From contig NZ_CALXEE010000005.1 of NCBI RefSeq assembly GCF_944387245.1, positions 1-54,777 on the forward strand: a stretch of 54,777 nt of DNA. Direction: 5' to 3'. Both the position numbers and the translations under genes were made by a program. Under the pieces are notes generated by a model, which was not told the DNA's origin, ran no database searches, and saw nothing but the letters and a program-made list of their open reading frames with translations. The stretch comes from an uncultured Intestinimonas sp. (lineage in GTDB: Bacteria; Bacillota; Clostridia; Oscillospirales; Oscillospiraceae). Shown piece by piece: positions 24,128 to 33,656 of this stretch; position 1 is the stretch's first letter; every line of letters starts with the position of its first letter.

Positions 24128-24156
24128 ATTTTAGCAAATTTGTTGCCGCCCTACAA
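24128..24156 (-). promoter_or_regulatory. Promoter of the XRE-comEC operon
   Basis: Minus strand TTGTAG (24151-24156), 17-bp spacer, TAAAAT (24128-24133). The spacer contains GCAA-ATTTG-TTGC, a candidate operator. The -35 is only 12 bp from the left end of the 528-bp inverted repeat. Confidence 0.55.
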
Positions 24157-24167
24157 GCCTCAAGCGG

Positions 24168-24695
24168 TGGTCCCCCGGCCCCCATGCACCGGCGGCGTTA
24201 CGGAGTAAGCCGACGGTGCAAGCAGCGTAGCAATAGAAGACCTGGGGGGTACATCCAATAGGGGGGAGCCGCAGCTCCCCCCTGTGCTTGGTCGTTTTAA
24301 GGGGTGGATTGTCAAGGAGGGGGAAATCGAAATCCCCCTCCTTGACTGACTCTTTCGCCCCTTTCTGGTCATTCAGAAAGGGGCCCGCCGGAGGCCGTTC
24401 TCCATCGGAGATGGCAGCAGAACGATTTTCTTTTGAACAGAAGCGATTTCTATTTGAGGTGTTGTCCGCCCTGCCGGGGGCGTTCCTTTCTGCTTGTGCA
24501 GAAAGGAACCAAAGACACCCCAGAGAGGGGGGATTCCGATTTCCCCCCTCTCTGGACTCTCCCCCTAAAACGGCCAACACAGGGGGGCTGCGGCCCCCCT
24601 ATTGGATGTACCCCCCGGGGCTCTTCTATCGTTGCGTTATTCGCACCGTCGGCTTACTCCGTAACGCCGCCGGTGCCCGGGGGGCTGGGGGACCA
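24168..24695. repeat. 528-bp imperfect inverted repeat made of nested hairpins
   Basis: Both ends read TGGTCCCCC inward, followed by near-identical inverted stretches: CACCGGCGGCGTTACGGAGT then AAGCCGACGGTGC; ATAGAAGA; GGGGGGTACATCCAATAGGG; and further in diverged but parallel units. Each arm is about 230-290 bp and has three own hairpins: GGGGGG-agccgcagct-CCCCCC (or GGGGGGCTGCGGCCCCCC), an A/G-rich GGGGGAAATC / GATTTCCCCC stem, and a CTTTCTG / CAGAAAG stem. A unique AT-richer centre (about 24410-24470) separates them. No protein is encoded. It resembles a mobile palindromic repeat (MITE/REP-like) placed tail to tail. Confidence 0.85.
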
Positions 24696-24854
24696 TCGAC
24701 GGTCTGCCGCAGCGCCGCCGGTGCTCCATCCGATGGCGCGCCGGGGTCGTCGCGCCCCACAAAAAAGCGTGGTACTGTGGGTGCGTCTGGGAAGCCGCGC
24801 CCCACACAAATGAGGTCCCGTGTCGATATGCCCATAGGCAAAACCTGCTGCCAT
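24696..24854. other. Non-coding stretch between inverted repeat and HIT gene
   Basis: No gene seen. It includes a repeated GCGCCCCACA / GCGCCCCACACA unit (about 24755 and 24800) and short GC palindromes (CGCGCCGGGG). It could be a decayed copy of the neighbouring repeat. Confidence 0.4.
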
Positions 24855-24893
24855 GGAAAAACCATCCCCCGGCGGCTGTGCCGCCGGGGGATG
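24855..24893 (-). terminator. Terminator of the alaS-HIT transcript
   Basis: CATCCCCCGGCGGC stem with TGT loop and full complement; the minus strand continues GGTTTTTCC. Confidence 0.88.
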
Positions 24894-24910
24894 AGGATGG
24901 GCGTATGCGA

Positions 24911-25249
24911 TCAGCCGGGAGGCCAGGTCATGTCCCGTCCGCCCAGCACGTGGAAGTGCAGATGGTGGACACTTTGACCGGCCTGCTCGCCGATGTTGGA
25001 GACCACCCGGTAACTCTCCAGCCCCAGCTCCTTGGTCACCTTGGAGATGACGGCGAAGATGTGGGCCACCACAGTGGCGTTCTCCGGGGTTACATCGGCC
25101 ACGGAGCCGATGTGGGTCTTGGGGATCACCAGGAAGTGGGTGGGCGCCTGGGGGTCGATGTCGTAGAAGGCGTAGACCGTTTCGTCCTCGTAGACCTTAT
25201 TGGAGGGGATCTCCCCCGCCACGATCTTGCAGAACAGACAATCGCTCAT
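24911..25249 (-). CDS. HIT family nucleotide hydrolase/transferase
   Basis: 112 residues. The zinc/Hint-type opening CLFCKIVAGEIPS and the C-terminal histidine triad HHLHFHVLGG place it with Hint purine nucleoside phosphoramidases, which hydrolyse AMP-linked amines such as lysyl-AMP. It follows alaS and the DUF4250-like gene on the same strand, so it may be the last gene of the alaS transcript. Confidence 0.94.
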   Translation of the reverse strand: MSDCLFCKIVAGEIPSNKVYEDETVYAFYDIDPQAPTHFLVIPKTHIGSVADVTPENATVVAHIFAVISKVTKELGLESYRVVSNIGEQAGQSVHHLHFHVLGGRDMTWPPG

Positions 25250-25279
25250 GTGCAGAAACCTCCTTTCACACGTTGCTCA

Positions 25280-25453
25280 TTATCGAAACTGATTGAGCTC
25301 TGGATGGTAGGTGAAGCCGGCGGCGGCCAGGACGGCGCAGAGGGCCTCGGTTGTGGTGTCGTGGTCGTCGCAGAAGGACTCCAGGTCGGGATAGGTGTCC
25401 CGGAGCCGGGCGTTGACCACGCTATATAAGATCATGGGGTCCTGGGGCAGCAT
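25280..25453 (-). CDS. DUF4250-like small protein
   Basis: 57 residues: MLPQDPMILYSVVNARLRDT, then YPDLESFCDDHDTTTEAL, CAVLAAAGFTYHPELNQF, R. The pattern (LPxDPxxLxSxVNxxLRD..., CDD..., L...GF.Y....NQF) matches small DUF4250 proteins of Clostridia. Function unknown. It starts 2 bp after the alaS stop, with GGGGCTGTG upstream as a poor RBS, so coupling to alaS translation is likely. Confidence 0.82.
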   Translation of the reverse strand: MLPQDPMILYSVVNARLRDTYPDLESFCDDHDTTTEALCAVLAAAGFTYHPELNQFR

Positions 25454-25455
25454 AC

Positions 25456-28128
<2,673 letters not shown>

Positions 28129-28183
28129 GGGTATTACCTCCGTTTATCTGAATTTATTTTGCGACTCAGTGATCCTGGCGGCG

Positions 28184-28422
28184 GGAAAAGAAAAACCGCC
28201 CCCGGCTTCGGCCAGGGGCGGAAAAGCATTTCCACGGTACCACCCTGATTACGCTTCGTTGAAAAAGCGCATCTCATTCCATCCTGTAACGGGGATGATC
28301 CGTCCCGGTCCTCCCGGGCGGCTGGTGAAGTGGCGTACGGGTCCGTGTCGCGGAGGGCTCTCACCGTCCCCTCTCGCTCGTCGCGGCGTGGCCCGCTTGG
28401 CTTCGTCCTTGCCTTTTTAAGC
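28184..28422 (-). promoter_or_regulatory. Alanine T-box riboswitch leader of alaS
   Basis: The minus strand shows the T-box antiterminator sequence AGGGTGGTACCGTGGA (28231-28246), a Stem I with GACGAAG / CTTCACC base, distal GGTGAGAGCC, and a terminator CCGCCCC / GGGGCGG (28196-28221) followed by TTTTTC. The specifier codon appears to be GCC (28332-28334) just before A-CTTC, i.e. alanine. Uncharged tRNA-Ala would favour the antiterminator and alaS expression. Confidence 0.92.
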
Positions 28423-28428
28423 TGTTTT

Positions 28429-28456
28429 ATTTTATCACTTTTCAGGGCATTGTCAA
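28429..28456 (-). promoter_or_regulatory. Promoter of alaS
   Basis: TTGACA (28451-28456), 16-bp spacer, TAAAAT (28429-28434) on the minus strand. The -35 overlaps the stop codon region of the membrane-protein gene ending at 28453, so it lies within the 3' end of that gene. Confidence 0.8.
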
Positions 28457-28758
28457 CTGGTTTTTTCTTTTTTCCGTACCTGATGGAGCACCATGGCGGC
28501 CAGGTTCAACCCCAGCCCCAGGAATACGGCAGCCGTCAGCACCATTTCCATGCCCGGCAGCACGTCCATGAGGGCTGACCAGTCCTCTTTTTGTACCCAC
28601 CCCACCGCCAGCCGGTACTCCTCCAGCATGGCCAGCACGCCGCAGGCCAGGCTTCCGAAGAGGAGGGCGCGCTGTCCACTCCCCTTTCCCAGCAGGGCCA
28701 GGGCCAGATTCACCAGGGCCAGCAGGAAGGCCAGGGCTCCTAACAGCAGCCAGGTCAT
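28453..28758 (-). CDS. Small integral membrane protein
   Basis: 101 residues with about three membrane helices (WLLLGALAFLLALVNLALALL; ALLFGSLACGVLAML; MVLTAAVFLGLGLNLAAMVL) and a basic tail. No family recognised. The ATG at 28756-28758 overlaps the previous gene by 4 bp and follows GGGAGG, so it is translationally coupled to the 181-residue membrane protein. Confidence 0.8.
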   Translation of the reverse strand: MTWLLLGALAFLLALVNLALALLGKGSGQRALLFGSLACGVLAMLEEYRLAVGWVQKEDWSALMDVLPGMEMVLTAAVFLGLGLNLAAMVLHQVRKKEKTS

Positions 28759-29300
28759 GATGCCTCCCTCCCTTCGTCCAGTCCCGTCTGAGGCTGTTTT
28801 TGGGGTATTAACAGGGCTCCCGTGAAGAAGAGCACCGGGGGCAGCAGGGCGGCGGCGGCGATGGCGGGAAACCACAAAAGGGCCCAGCCGAGGCTGTTGA
28901 CCTCCAGCACCTGGATCAGAACCAGAAACATGAGGCAGAAGGAGGGGCTGGCCAGGATGGCCGTGGACATGAGGAGGCAGAAGCCCAGCAGGGCCGTGGG
29001 CTCCGCCATACACAGGGCAAAGCCGCCGAAGCCCCACAGGCAGGCGATGCCCCCCGTCAGGGCCACCGCCCGGAGCCACTCCCGGACCGTGGGCCGCTCC
29101 CACTCCATGAGCCGGGCAGTAAAGGCCCCAACGGGCACATAGAGGAGCATCAGCAGGGCGGCCAGAGCCACCATCAGCCCCACGCCGGCCTCCGCCGCCC
29201 CGAACATGGCAAAGGCGACTAATGCCCCCAGGGCGGAGAGCGTAAAATGTCCCCCCGCAAAACCGGCGAACCGGGCACGGAGGGAGGTATGCTTCGCCAT
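28755..29300 (-). CDS. Integral membrane protein of unknown function
   Basis: 181 residues, about five membrane helices, short polar C-terminus. I cannot name the family. Its start region is unusual: a hairpin-forming inverted repeat spans the -10, the Shine-Dalgarno and the ATG. The SD/start context GGGTGATCGTATG is shared with the XRE gene at 24061. It is coupled to the next small membrane protein; with the 196-residue gene upstream these form a three-protein membrane cluster, perhaps one complex. Confidence 0.8.
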   Translation of the reverse strand: MAKHTSLRARFAGFAGGHFTLSALGALVAFAMFGAAEAGVGLMVALAALLMLLYVPVGAFTARLMEWERPTVREWLRAVALTGGIACLWGFGGFALCMAEPTALLGFCLLMSTAILASPSFCLMFLVLIQVLEVNSLGWALLWFPAIAAAALLPPVLFFTGALLIPQKQPQTGLDEGREAS

Positions 29301-29350
29301 ACGATCACCCCTTTCAAGGGTATCGTATCACTGTCATTATTGAAAGTCAA
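29299..29350 (-). promoter_or_regulatory. Promoter with inverted repeat over -10, SD and start codon
   Basis: Minus strand TTGACT (29345-29350), 17-bp spacer, TACGAT (29322-29327). The repeat ATACGAT (29299-29305) ... ATCGTAT (29322-29328) also has an inner CCCTT/AAGGG pair. It could be an operator, or fold in mRNA to hide the Shine-Dalgarno. Confidence 0.55.
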
Positions 29351-29357
29351 TCTATTT

Positions 29358-29948
29358 TTATTGTTTTTCAATAAACTCCTCGTCGGCGTCCTCCTCCTGG
29401 TCCAGGGCGGCGATGGGGAGATAGCTGCCCATCAGGTAGAGCAGCGGAGGCAGGAGGCCGGTGACCAGACCACCTACATAGACCGTCCACAGGGAACCGC
29501 CGCTTCCCCAGCCCAGGAACTGGGCCAGCAGGCTGTAAAGGCCGTAGGCGGGACAGTTGAGGAGCATGGCGGCCACCAGCAGTCCGCTACCGTGAGGGAT
29601 GAGGTAGGCCAGGGCCAACAGCAGCCAGAAGGCGGCGGCGGGCACCAACAGCAAGAGGATGGCCTCCTCCGCATCGGGGCGGGGCAGGAAGTTCCGCTTA
29701 CGGGCGAAGCGGCCGGCCGGGAGATAGGCCAGTAGCCCCAGAACCAAGGGGATCAGGGCGGGCAGGGTACCGCTCAGCTCCGACGATACTCTCTGGAGCT
29801 GGAAGGGGAGGACACCCTTCACAGCGTTTCCCAGGCCCAACAGACCACTTGCCGTCAGAACGAGGACAGTAAGGAGGGCGACGAGGGCCGTCAGGATCAG
29901 GTGGCTCCGGCAGAATTCCAGCATAATGGGCCGCAGCAGCCGCTTCAT
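29358..29948 (-). CDS. Integral membrane protein of unknown function
   Basis: 196 residues with about four to five membrane helices (HLILTALVALLTVLVLTASGLLGLG; TLPALIPLVLGLLAYLPAGRF; AILLLLVPAAAFWLLLALAYLI; LVTGLLPPLLYLMGSYL) and an acidic C-terminal tail (DQEEDADEEFIEKQ). No motif identifies a function. It resembles in build the 181-residue protein downstream, so an old duplication is possible. It has its own promoter. Confidence 0.78.
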   Translation of the reverse strand: MKRLLRPIMLEFCRSHLILTALVALLTVLVLTASGLLGLGNAVKGVLPFQLQRVSSELSGTLPALIPLVLGLLAYLPAGRFARKRNFLPRPDAEEAILLLLVPAAAFWLLLALAYLIPHGSGLLVAAMLLNCPAYGLYSLLAQFLGWGSGGSLWTVYVGGLVTGLLPPLLYLMGSYLPIAALDQEEDADEEFIEKQ

Positions 29949-30016
29949 GGCAGGTCGTCCCCCCTTTCTTAGGCATGACCGGCCTCAATCACCGGCTGCC
30001 CGATTCAGCAGACAAT

Positions 30017-30045
30017 ATTATAGCACAAAACAATTGGATTTCCAG
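30017..30045 (-). promoter_or_regulatory. Promoter of the 196-residue membrane-protein gene
   Basis: Minus strand CTGGAA (30040-30045), 17-bp spacer, TATAAT (30017-30022); perfect -10, weak -35. Confidence 0.5.
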
Positions 30046-30064
30046 CCCTAGTTTTTGTGCAGAA

Positions 30065-31279
30065 CTATTGTGGGCTCAAATCCATCTGGCGGCGGAGGAT
30101 GGAGAGGGGCTTTACCTGACGGGGCAGGCGCATCTTGAAGCGCATCTCCGGCTTCTTGGGCTCCAGGAGGGGCAGGCCGTCCATGTCGGCCATCTCCGGC
30201 GCTTCAAAGGTCATGGGGTCCAGGCCGGGGGCCAGGAGCTCCACCCGGGTTCCGGCGGAAAACTTGTTCCGCAGGGAGAGGACGGCGGTGCCGTCGGGGG
30301 AGCAGGTCTCTACCACCGCGCAGACCTGGTAGTCCCGGATGTATCTGGCGTCGCCGGTATACTGTCCCGGCGGGCCGTAATAAAAGCCGGTGGAGTAGGG
30401 CCGGTGGGAGACCTTGTCCAGCTCGGCGCGCCACACCGGGTCCAGAGGCTCCCCTGCCAGGGCGGCATCGATCCCGTGGCGGTAGGCCCCGGTGACCACG
30501 GCGGCGTAGTAGGCCGACTTGGCCCGCCCCTCGATCTTCAGCGAGCTGAGGCCGGCCTCCACCAGGTCGGACAGGTGGTCGATCATGCACATGTCCCGGC
30601 TGTTCATGATGAAGGTCTCATTGTTCTCCTCATAGACGGGGAAATACTCTCCGGGCCGCTTTTCCTCCACCAGGGCGTACTTGTAGCGGCAGGGCTGGGC
30701 ACACATGCCCCGCTGGGCATCCCGGCCGGTCATGTAGTTGGAGAGCAGACACCGCCCCGAGTAGCTCACGCACATGGCCCCATGGACGAAGGCCTCGATC
30801 TCCAGGTCCTTGGGGGTCTTGGCCCGGATGGTGCGGATCTCCTCCAGGGAGAGCTCCCGGGCCAGGATGACCCGGCTGGCCCCCATATCGTACCAGGCCT
30901 GGGCCACGGCGTGGTTGGTGACGCCGGCCTGGGTGGAGATGTGGAGCTGAAGGTGGGGGGCGTACTTCTGGGCCATGCGGAACACCCCCAGGTCGGCGAT
31001 GATGGCGGCGTCCACCCCCACGCTGTCCAGATACTCCAGCCACTCCGGCAGCCGGTCCACCTCGTCGCACCGGGGCATGGTGTTGCAGGTCACATGGACC
31101 CGCACCCCCCGGCTGTGGCACAGCTCCACCGCCTCCCGGAGCCCTTTCTGGTCAAAGTTACCCGCAAAGGCCCGCATCCCGAAATCGCTGCCCGCCAGGT
31201 ACACCGCGTCGGCGCCGTAGGCCACGGCCATGCGCAGCCGCTCCATATCCCCCGCCGGGGCCAATAGCTCGATGCTCAT
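30065..31279 (-). CDS. U32 family protein (tRNA hydroxylation/protease-like)
   Basis: 404 residues. The U32 fold opens with IELLAPAGDMERLRMAVAYGADAVYLAG; the signature region EAFVHGAMCVSYSGRCLLSNYMTGRDAQRGMCAQPCRYKY carries four Cys that in related TrhP/UbiU/YhbU proteins bind an Fe-S cluster. Members of this family catalyse prephenate-dependent 5-hydroxyuridine formation in tRNA (TrhP) or related hydroxylations; earlier annotation as peptidase is probably misleading. It follows mltG by 53 bp. Confidence 0.88.
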   Translation of the reverse strand: MSIELLAPAGDMERLRMAVAYGADAVYLAGSDFGMRAFAGNFDQKGLREAVELCHSRGVRVHVTCNTMPRCDEVDRLPEWLEYLDSVGVDAAIIADLGVFRMAQKYAPHLQLHISTQAGVTNHAVAQAWYDMGASRVILARELSLEEIRTIRAKTPKDLEIEAFVHGAMCVSYSGRCLLSNYMTGRDAQRGMCAQPCRYKYALVEEKRPGEYFPVYEENNETFIMNSRDMCMIDHLSDLVEAGLSSLKIEGRAKSAYYAAVVTGAYRHGIDAALAGEPLDPVWRAELDKVSHRPYSTGFYYGPPGQYTGDARYIRDYQVCAVVETCSPDGTAVLSLRNKFSAGTRVELLAPGLDPMTFEAPEMADMDGLPLLEPKKPEMRFKMRLPRQVKPLSILRRQMDLSPQ

Positions 31280-31332
31280 CGCTTGTTCCTCCTGTCAAAA
31301 GGGCGGTCGCCCAAAGGCGGCCGCCCCAGTGT

Positions 31333-32523
31333 TTAGTTGCCCCGCTGCTGGGCGATGAAGTCCTGCTGCGCCTCAAGGCTCTTGAAGAAGGAGTGGGCGC
31401 CGTCGCTGCCCAGGGCGTAGTAGTAATAGTTGGTGCTCTCCGGCTCCATGGCGGCCTGGATGGAGGCCAGGCCGGGGTTGGAGATGGGTCCGGGGGGCAG
31501 CCCCTTATTGGTATAGGTGTTATAAGACGTGTCGGCAGTATAGTCCGCCGAGGTGATGGGGCGGCCCAAAGCGTAGACCAGGGTGGCGTCCACCTGCAGA
31601 TAGCCCTGTGTCCCGGCGTTGGGGTTGTTGAGACGGTTGTAGATGACAGAGGCGATGGTGGCCCGGTCGTTGCCGTCGGTCTCGCGCTCGATCATGGAGG
31701 CGATGATGACGATGTCACGGACGGTATACCCCTTCTCCTGGACCTCAGCCCGCATCTCGTCGGTGAAGCGGCGGTCGAAGTTCACCAGCATCTTATTGAT
31801 GACCGTCTTGGGGTCCTCGCCCATATAGAACTCATAGGTGTCGGGGAACAGGTAGCCCTCCAGCCGGTGGTAGTCCCCCAGGGGGATCTCCTGCAGGAAG
31901 GAGAAGGCATAGTCGTGGGTGGCCGCCATATCCTGGAGCTTCTCCACCGTGGAGACGCCGTTCTCCTCCAGGCGCTGGAAGATCTGGTCCACCGTATAGC
32001 CCTCGGGGATGGTGACGGTGACCATCTGACGGCTGGCCGAATTGGAGCCCAGGTTGGTGACGATGGCCCGGTAGTCCATGTCGGTGTCCAGCTGGTAGGT
32101 GCCGGGGGCCATCTTCTCATCGGCGTTGGAAAAGACGGAGAAGAGCCGGAAGACCAGCTTGAACTCGATGATGCCGTTCTCCTTGAGCTGGTCGGCCACG
32201 TAGTCCAGATCCACCACCTCAACGGTCTCGGTCTCGGTGCCCTCGTCGGTCTTTACCGTTACCTCTTTCTCGGTAAAGATGTCCTCGGGCAGAGTGATGA
32301 TGGCCGAGTGCTCGGCCTTGTTGAGGGCCAGCACGTCGTTGGCCGCCACCCAGCCCACCGCCGCCAGCAGGGTGGAGATTCCGATGACGAAAGCCACGTA
32401 CAGCAGGGTACCCAGCAGGCTGAACCCCTTTTTCTTCCGCCGTCTCCGGGTGGCGGGGCGCTCGCTCCGCTCCCGGGGCTGCTCTCGCCTTCCGCCGGAG
32501 CTTCTTCTTTCCTCTTGTGACAT
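31333..32523 (-). CDS. mltG: Endolytic transglycosylase MltG
   Basis: About 396 residues: a basic cytoplasmic tail (RRREQPRERSERPATRRRRKKK is at its core), one membrane helix (LLGTLLYVAFVIGISTLLAAVGWVA), a LysM-like region, and the YceG/MltG catalytic domain with the Glu in IIASMIERETDGNDRATIASVIYNRL. The PISNPGLASIQAAMEP block is also a family signature. It cuts nascent peptidoglycan strands and sets their length. The ATG at 32521-32523 follows AAGGAG. Confidence 0.93.
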   Translation of the reverse strand: MSQEERRSSGGRREQPRERSERPATRRRRKKKGFSLLGTLLYVAFVIGISTLLAAVGWVAANDVLALNKAEHSAIITLPEDIFTEKEVTVKTDEGTETETVEVVDLDYVADQLKENGIIEFKLVFRLFSVFSNADEKMAPGTYQLDTDMDYRAIVTNLGSNSASRQMVTVTIPEGYTVDQIFQRLEENGVSTVEKLQDMAATHDYAFSFLQEIPLGDYHRLEGYLFPDTYEFYMGEDPKTVINKMLVNFDRRFTDEMRAEVQEKGYTVRDIVIIASMIERETDGNDRATIASVIYNRLNNPNAGTQGYLQVDATLVYALGRPITSADYTADTSYNTYTNKGLPPGPISNPGLASIQAAMEPESTNYYYYALGSDGAHSFFKSLEAQQDFIAQQRGN

Positions 32524-32559
32524 AGGCAGTTTTTCTCCTTCCGGATCGCTCCATAGGGG

Positions 32560-32588
32560 AACCAATGGTGTTCCCGCTACATAGAATA
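32560..32588 (+). promoter_or_regulatory. Possible mother-cell sigma-K/E-like promoter
   Basis: CATAGAATA (32580-32588) fits the CATAnnnTA -10 of sigma-K, with AACC (32560-32563) 16 bp upstream as an AC-type -35. It precedes the Cys-rich peptide gene by about 75 bases. The -35 rule is very loose, so support is modest. Confidence 0.35.
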
Positions 32589-32662
32589 GGCCAGTTGGAG
32601 GGCAAAAGCCCCGGTCTCCCGCCGGCGGCGCCTCCAAACTCTAAAAACGAGGTGTGTCGTTC

Positions 32663-32836
32663 ATGTTCGGTAACAATGGTAGCTGCTGTTGGATTATCCT
32701 GATCCTCATCCTGGTGTGCTGCTGCTGCGGCGGCGGGAACAGCTGCGGCTGCGGCTGCAACAATAACAACAACGGCTGTGGCTGCGGCTGCGGCTGCGGC
32801 AACAACAACAGCTGCGGCTGCGATCCCTGCTGCTAA
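32663..32836 (+). CDS. Cys/Gly/Asn-rich small membrane or coat peptide
   Basis: 57 residues from the ATG after GAGG (a GTG three codons earlier touches the RBS). It has three parts: MFGNNGS, a hydrophobic core CCWIILILILVCCCC, and a tail of CG and N repeats (CGCGC, NNNNN, GCGCGCGCG, NNN, SCGC) ending in DPCC. 17 of 57 residues are Cys. This is unlike any common enzyme. It could be an inner-membrane or spore-coat cross-linking peptide; a sigma-K-like promoter supports the latter. It is divergent from mltG and ends with its own terminator. Confidence 0.7.
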   Translation: MFGNNGSCCWIILILILVCCCCGGGNSCGCGCNNNNNGCGCGCGCGNNNSCGCDPCC

Positions 32837-32887
32837 GCCCACCGCGCCGCCTCCCCGGCCTACTTAGAAACCTACAGTGTCCCTCCA

Positions 32888-32914
32888 GGGCGGAGCCTTT
32901 GGGCTCCGCCCTTT
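32888..32914 (+). terminator. Terminator of the Cys-rich peptide gene
   Basis: GGGCGGAGCC stem, loop TTTG, complement, then TTTAAAAA. A second hairpin ACTTTTCCG / CGGAAAAGT (32927-32956) follows; the rest up to 33059 is GC-rich with no gene seen. Confidence 0.75.
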
Positions 32915-33059
32915 AAAAATGCCGTTACTTTTCCGTCCCCTTCGGTCCGGAAAAGTCCTCGCCGTGCTCGCCGCCCTCCGGGCGGGGCATTCGATCCCAC
33001 GCGAGGCGGGCTGCCGCCCCCTCGCACTCCCCCGCCCCGGCAAGGGCTGTGGTCTTTCC

Positions 33060-33656
33060 TCAGCGTCTGTTCGTCAGAATATGGGACATGCCCTCCAGCC
33101 GGCGCTTCTCCGTCAACACCAGGTCCACAGCTCTGTCGTGGTTCTCTACGGGCAGCTTCTCTTGGAGCAGCCGCTCCCGGCACAGGCCCACCGTCCGGCC
33201 GCCATAATCGGCCAGGTAGCGGTCGTAGTATCCGCCCCCCTGTCCCAGCCGTTGGCAGGACAGGTCGTAGCAGAGGGCTGGGACCAGAATGAGGTCGATC
33301 TCCCCCTTGTCCACAACGGGACAGGCGTCTAAAGGCTCCGGGATGCCGAACACCCCGGGCCGCAGGTCGTCCCCGCTCCGGACCAGCCGGGCCTCCATGG
33401 CCCGGCCGGGCAGACACTTCGGCAAAAGCACCCGCTTTCCCAGCCGCCACAGCTCCACGAGCAGGTGGCCGGTGTCCGGCTCGATACCCACGCCGTAAAA
33501 GAGCAGCAGGGTATTGGCCTCCGCCGCCCAGGGCAGCTCCAGGAACCGCTGGAGCAGAATCACGTCGCTCCTCCGGCGCTCGGCGGGGCGTATGGCCGCC
33601 GCCTGAGCCCGGACGGCGCTCCGAAGGGCGGCCTTAGCTCCGGTACAGGATACCAT
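33060..33656 (-). CDS. 5-formyltetrahydrofolate cyclo-ligase
   Basis: 198 residues. It converts 5-formyl-THF with ATP to 5,10-methenyl-THF in one-carbon metabolism. Family markers: KAALRSAVRAQAAA opening, LLLFYGVGIEPDT, DLILVPALCYDLSCQRLGQGGGYYDRYLA (substrate and ATP site). It overlaps the DJ-1 gene by 23 bp and is the last gene of a four-gene run with DJ-1, tmk and the TagA-like enzyme. Confidence 0.93.
   Translation of the reverse strand: MVSCTGAKAALRSAVRAQAAAIRPAERRRSDVILLQRFLELPWAAEANTLLLFYGVGIEPDTGHLLVELWRLGKRVLLPKCLPGRAMEARLVRSGDDLRPGVFGIPEPLDACPVVDKGEIDLILVPALCYDLSCQRLGQGGGYYDRYLADYGGRTVGLCRERLLQEKLPVENHDRAVDLVLTEKRRLEGMSHILTNRR

Noticed and set aside
24168-24695. CRISPR array
   Set aside because: The repeats are inverted, not evenly spaced direct repeats, and no cas genes are present.
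24288-24977. Open frames on both strands inside and beside the large palindrome
   Set aside because: They run through the hairpin arms and into the HIT terminator; low-complexity Pro/Gly/Arg translation follows from the GC-rich repeats.
32654-32836. Dismissing the Cys-rich frame as low-complexity noise
   Set aside because: Kept as a gene: it has a spaced RBS, a terminator just after the stop, a membrane-type core and no other frame explains the region.
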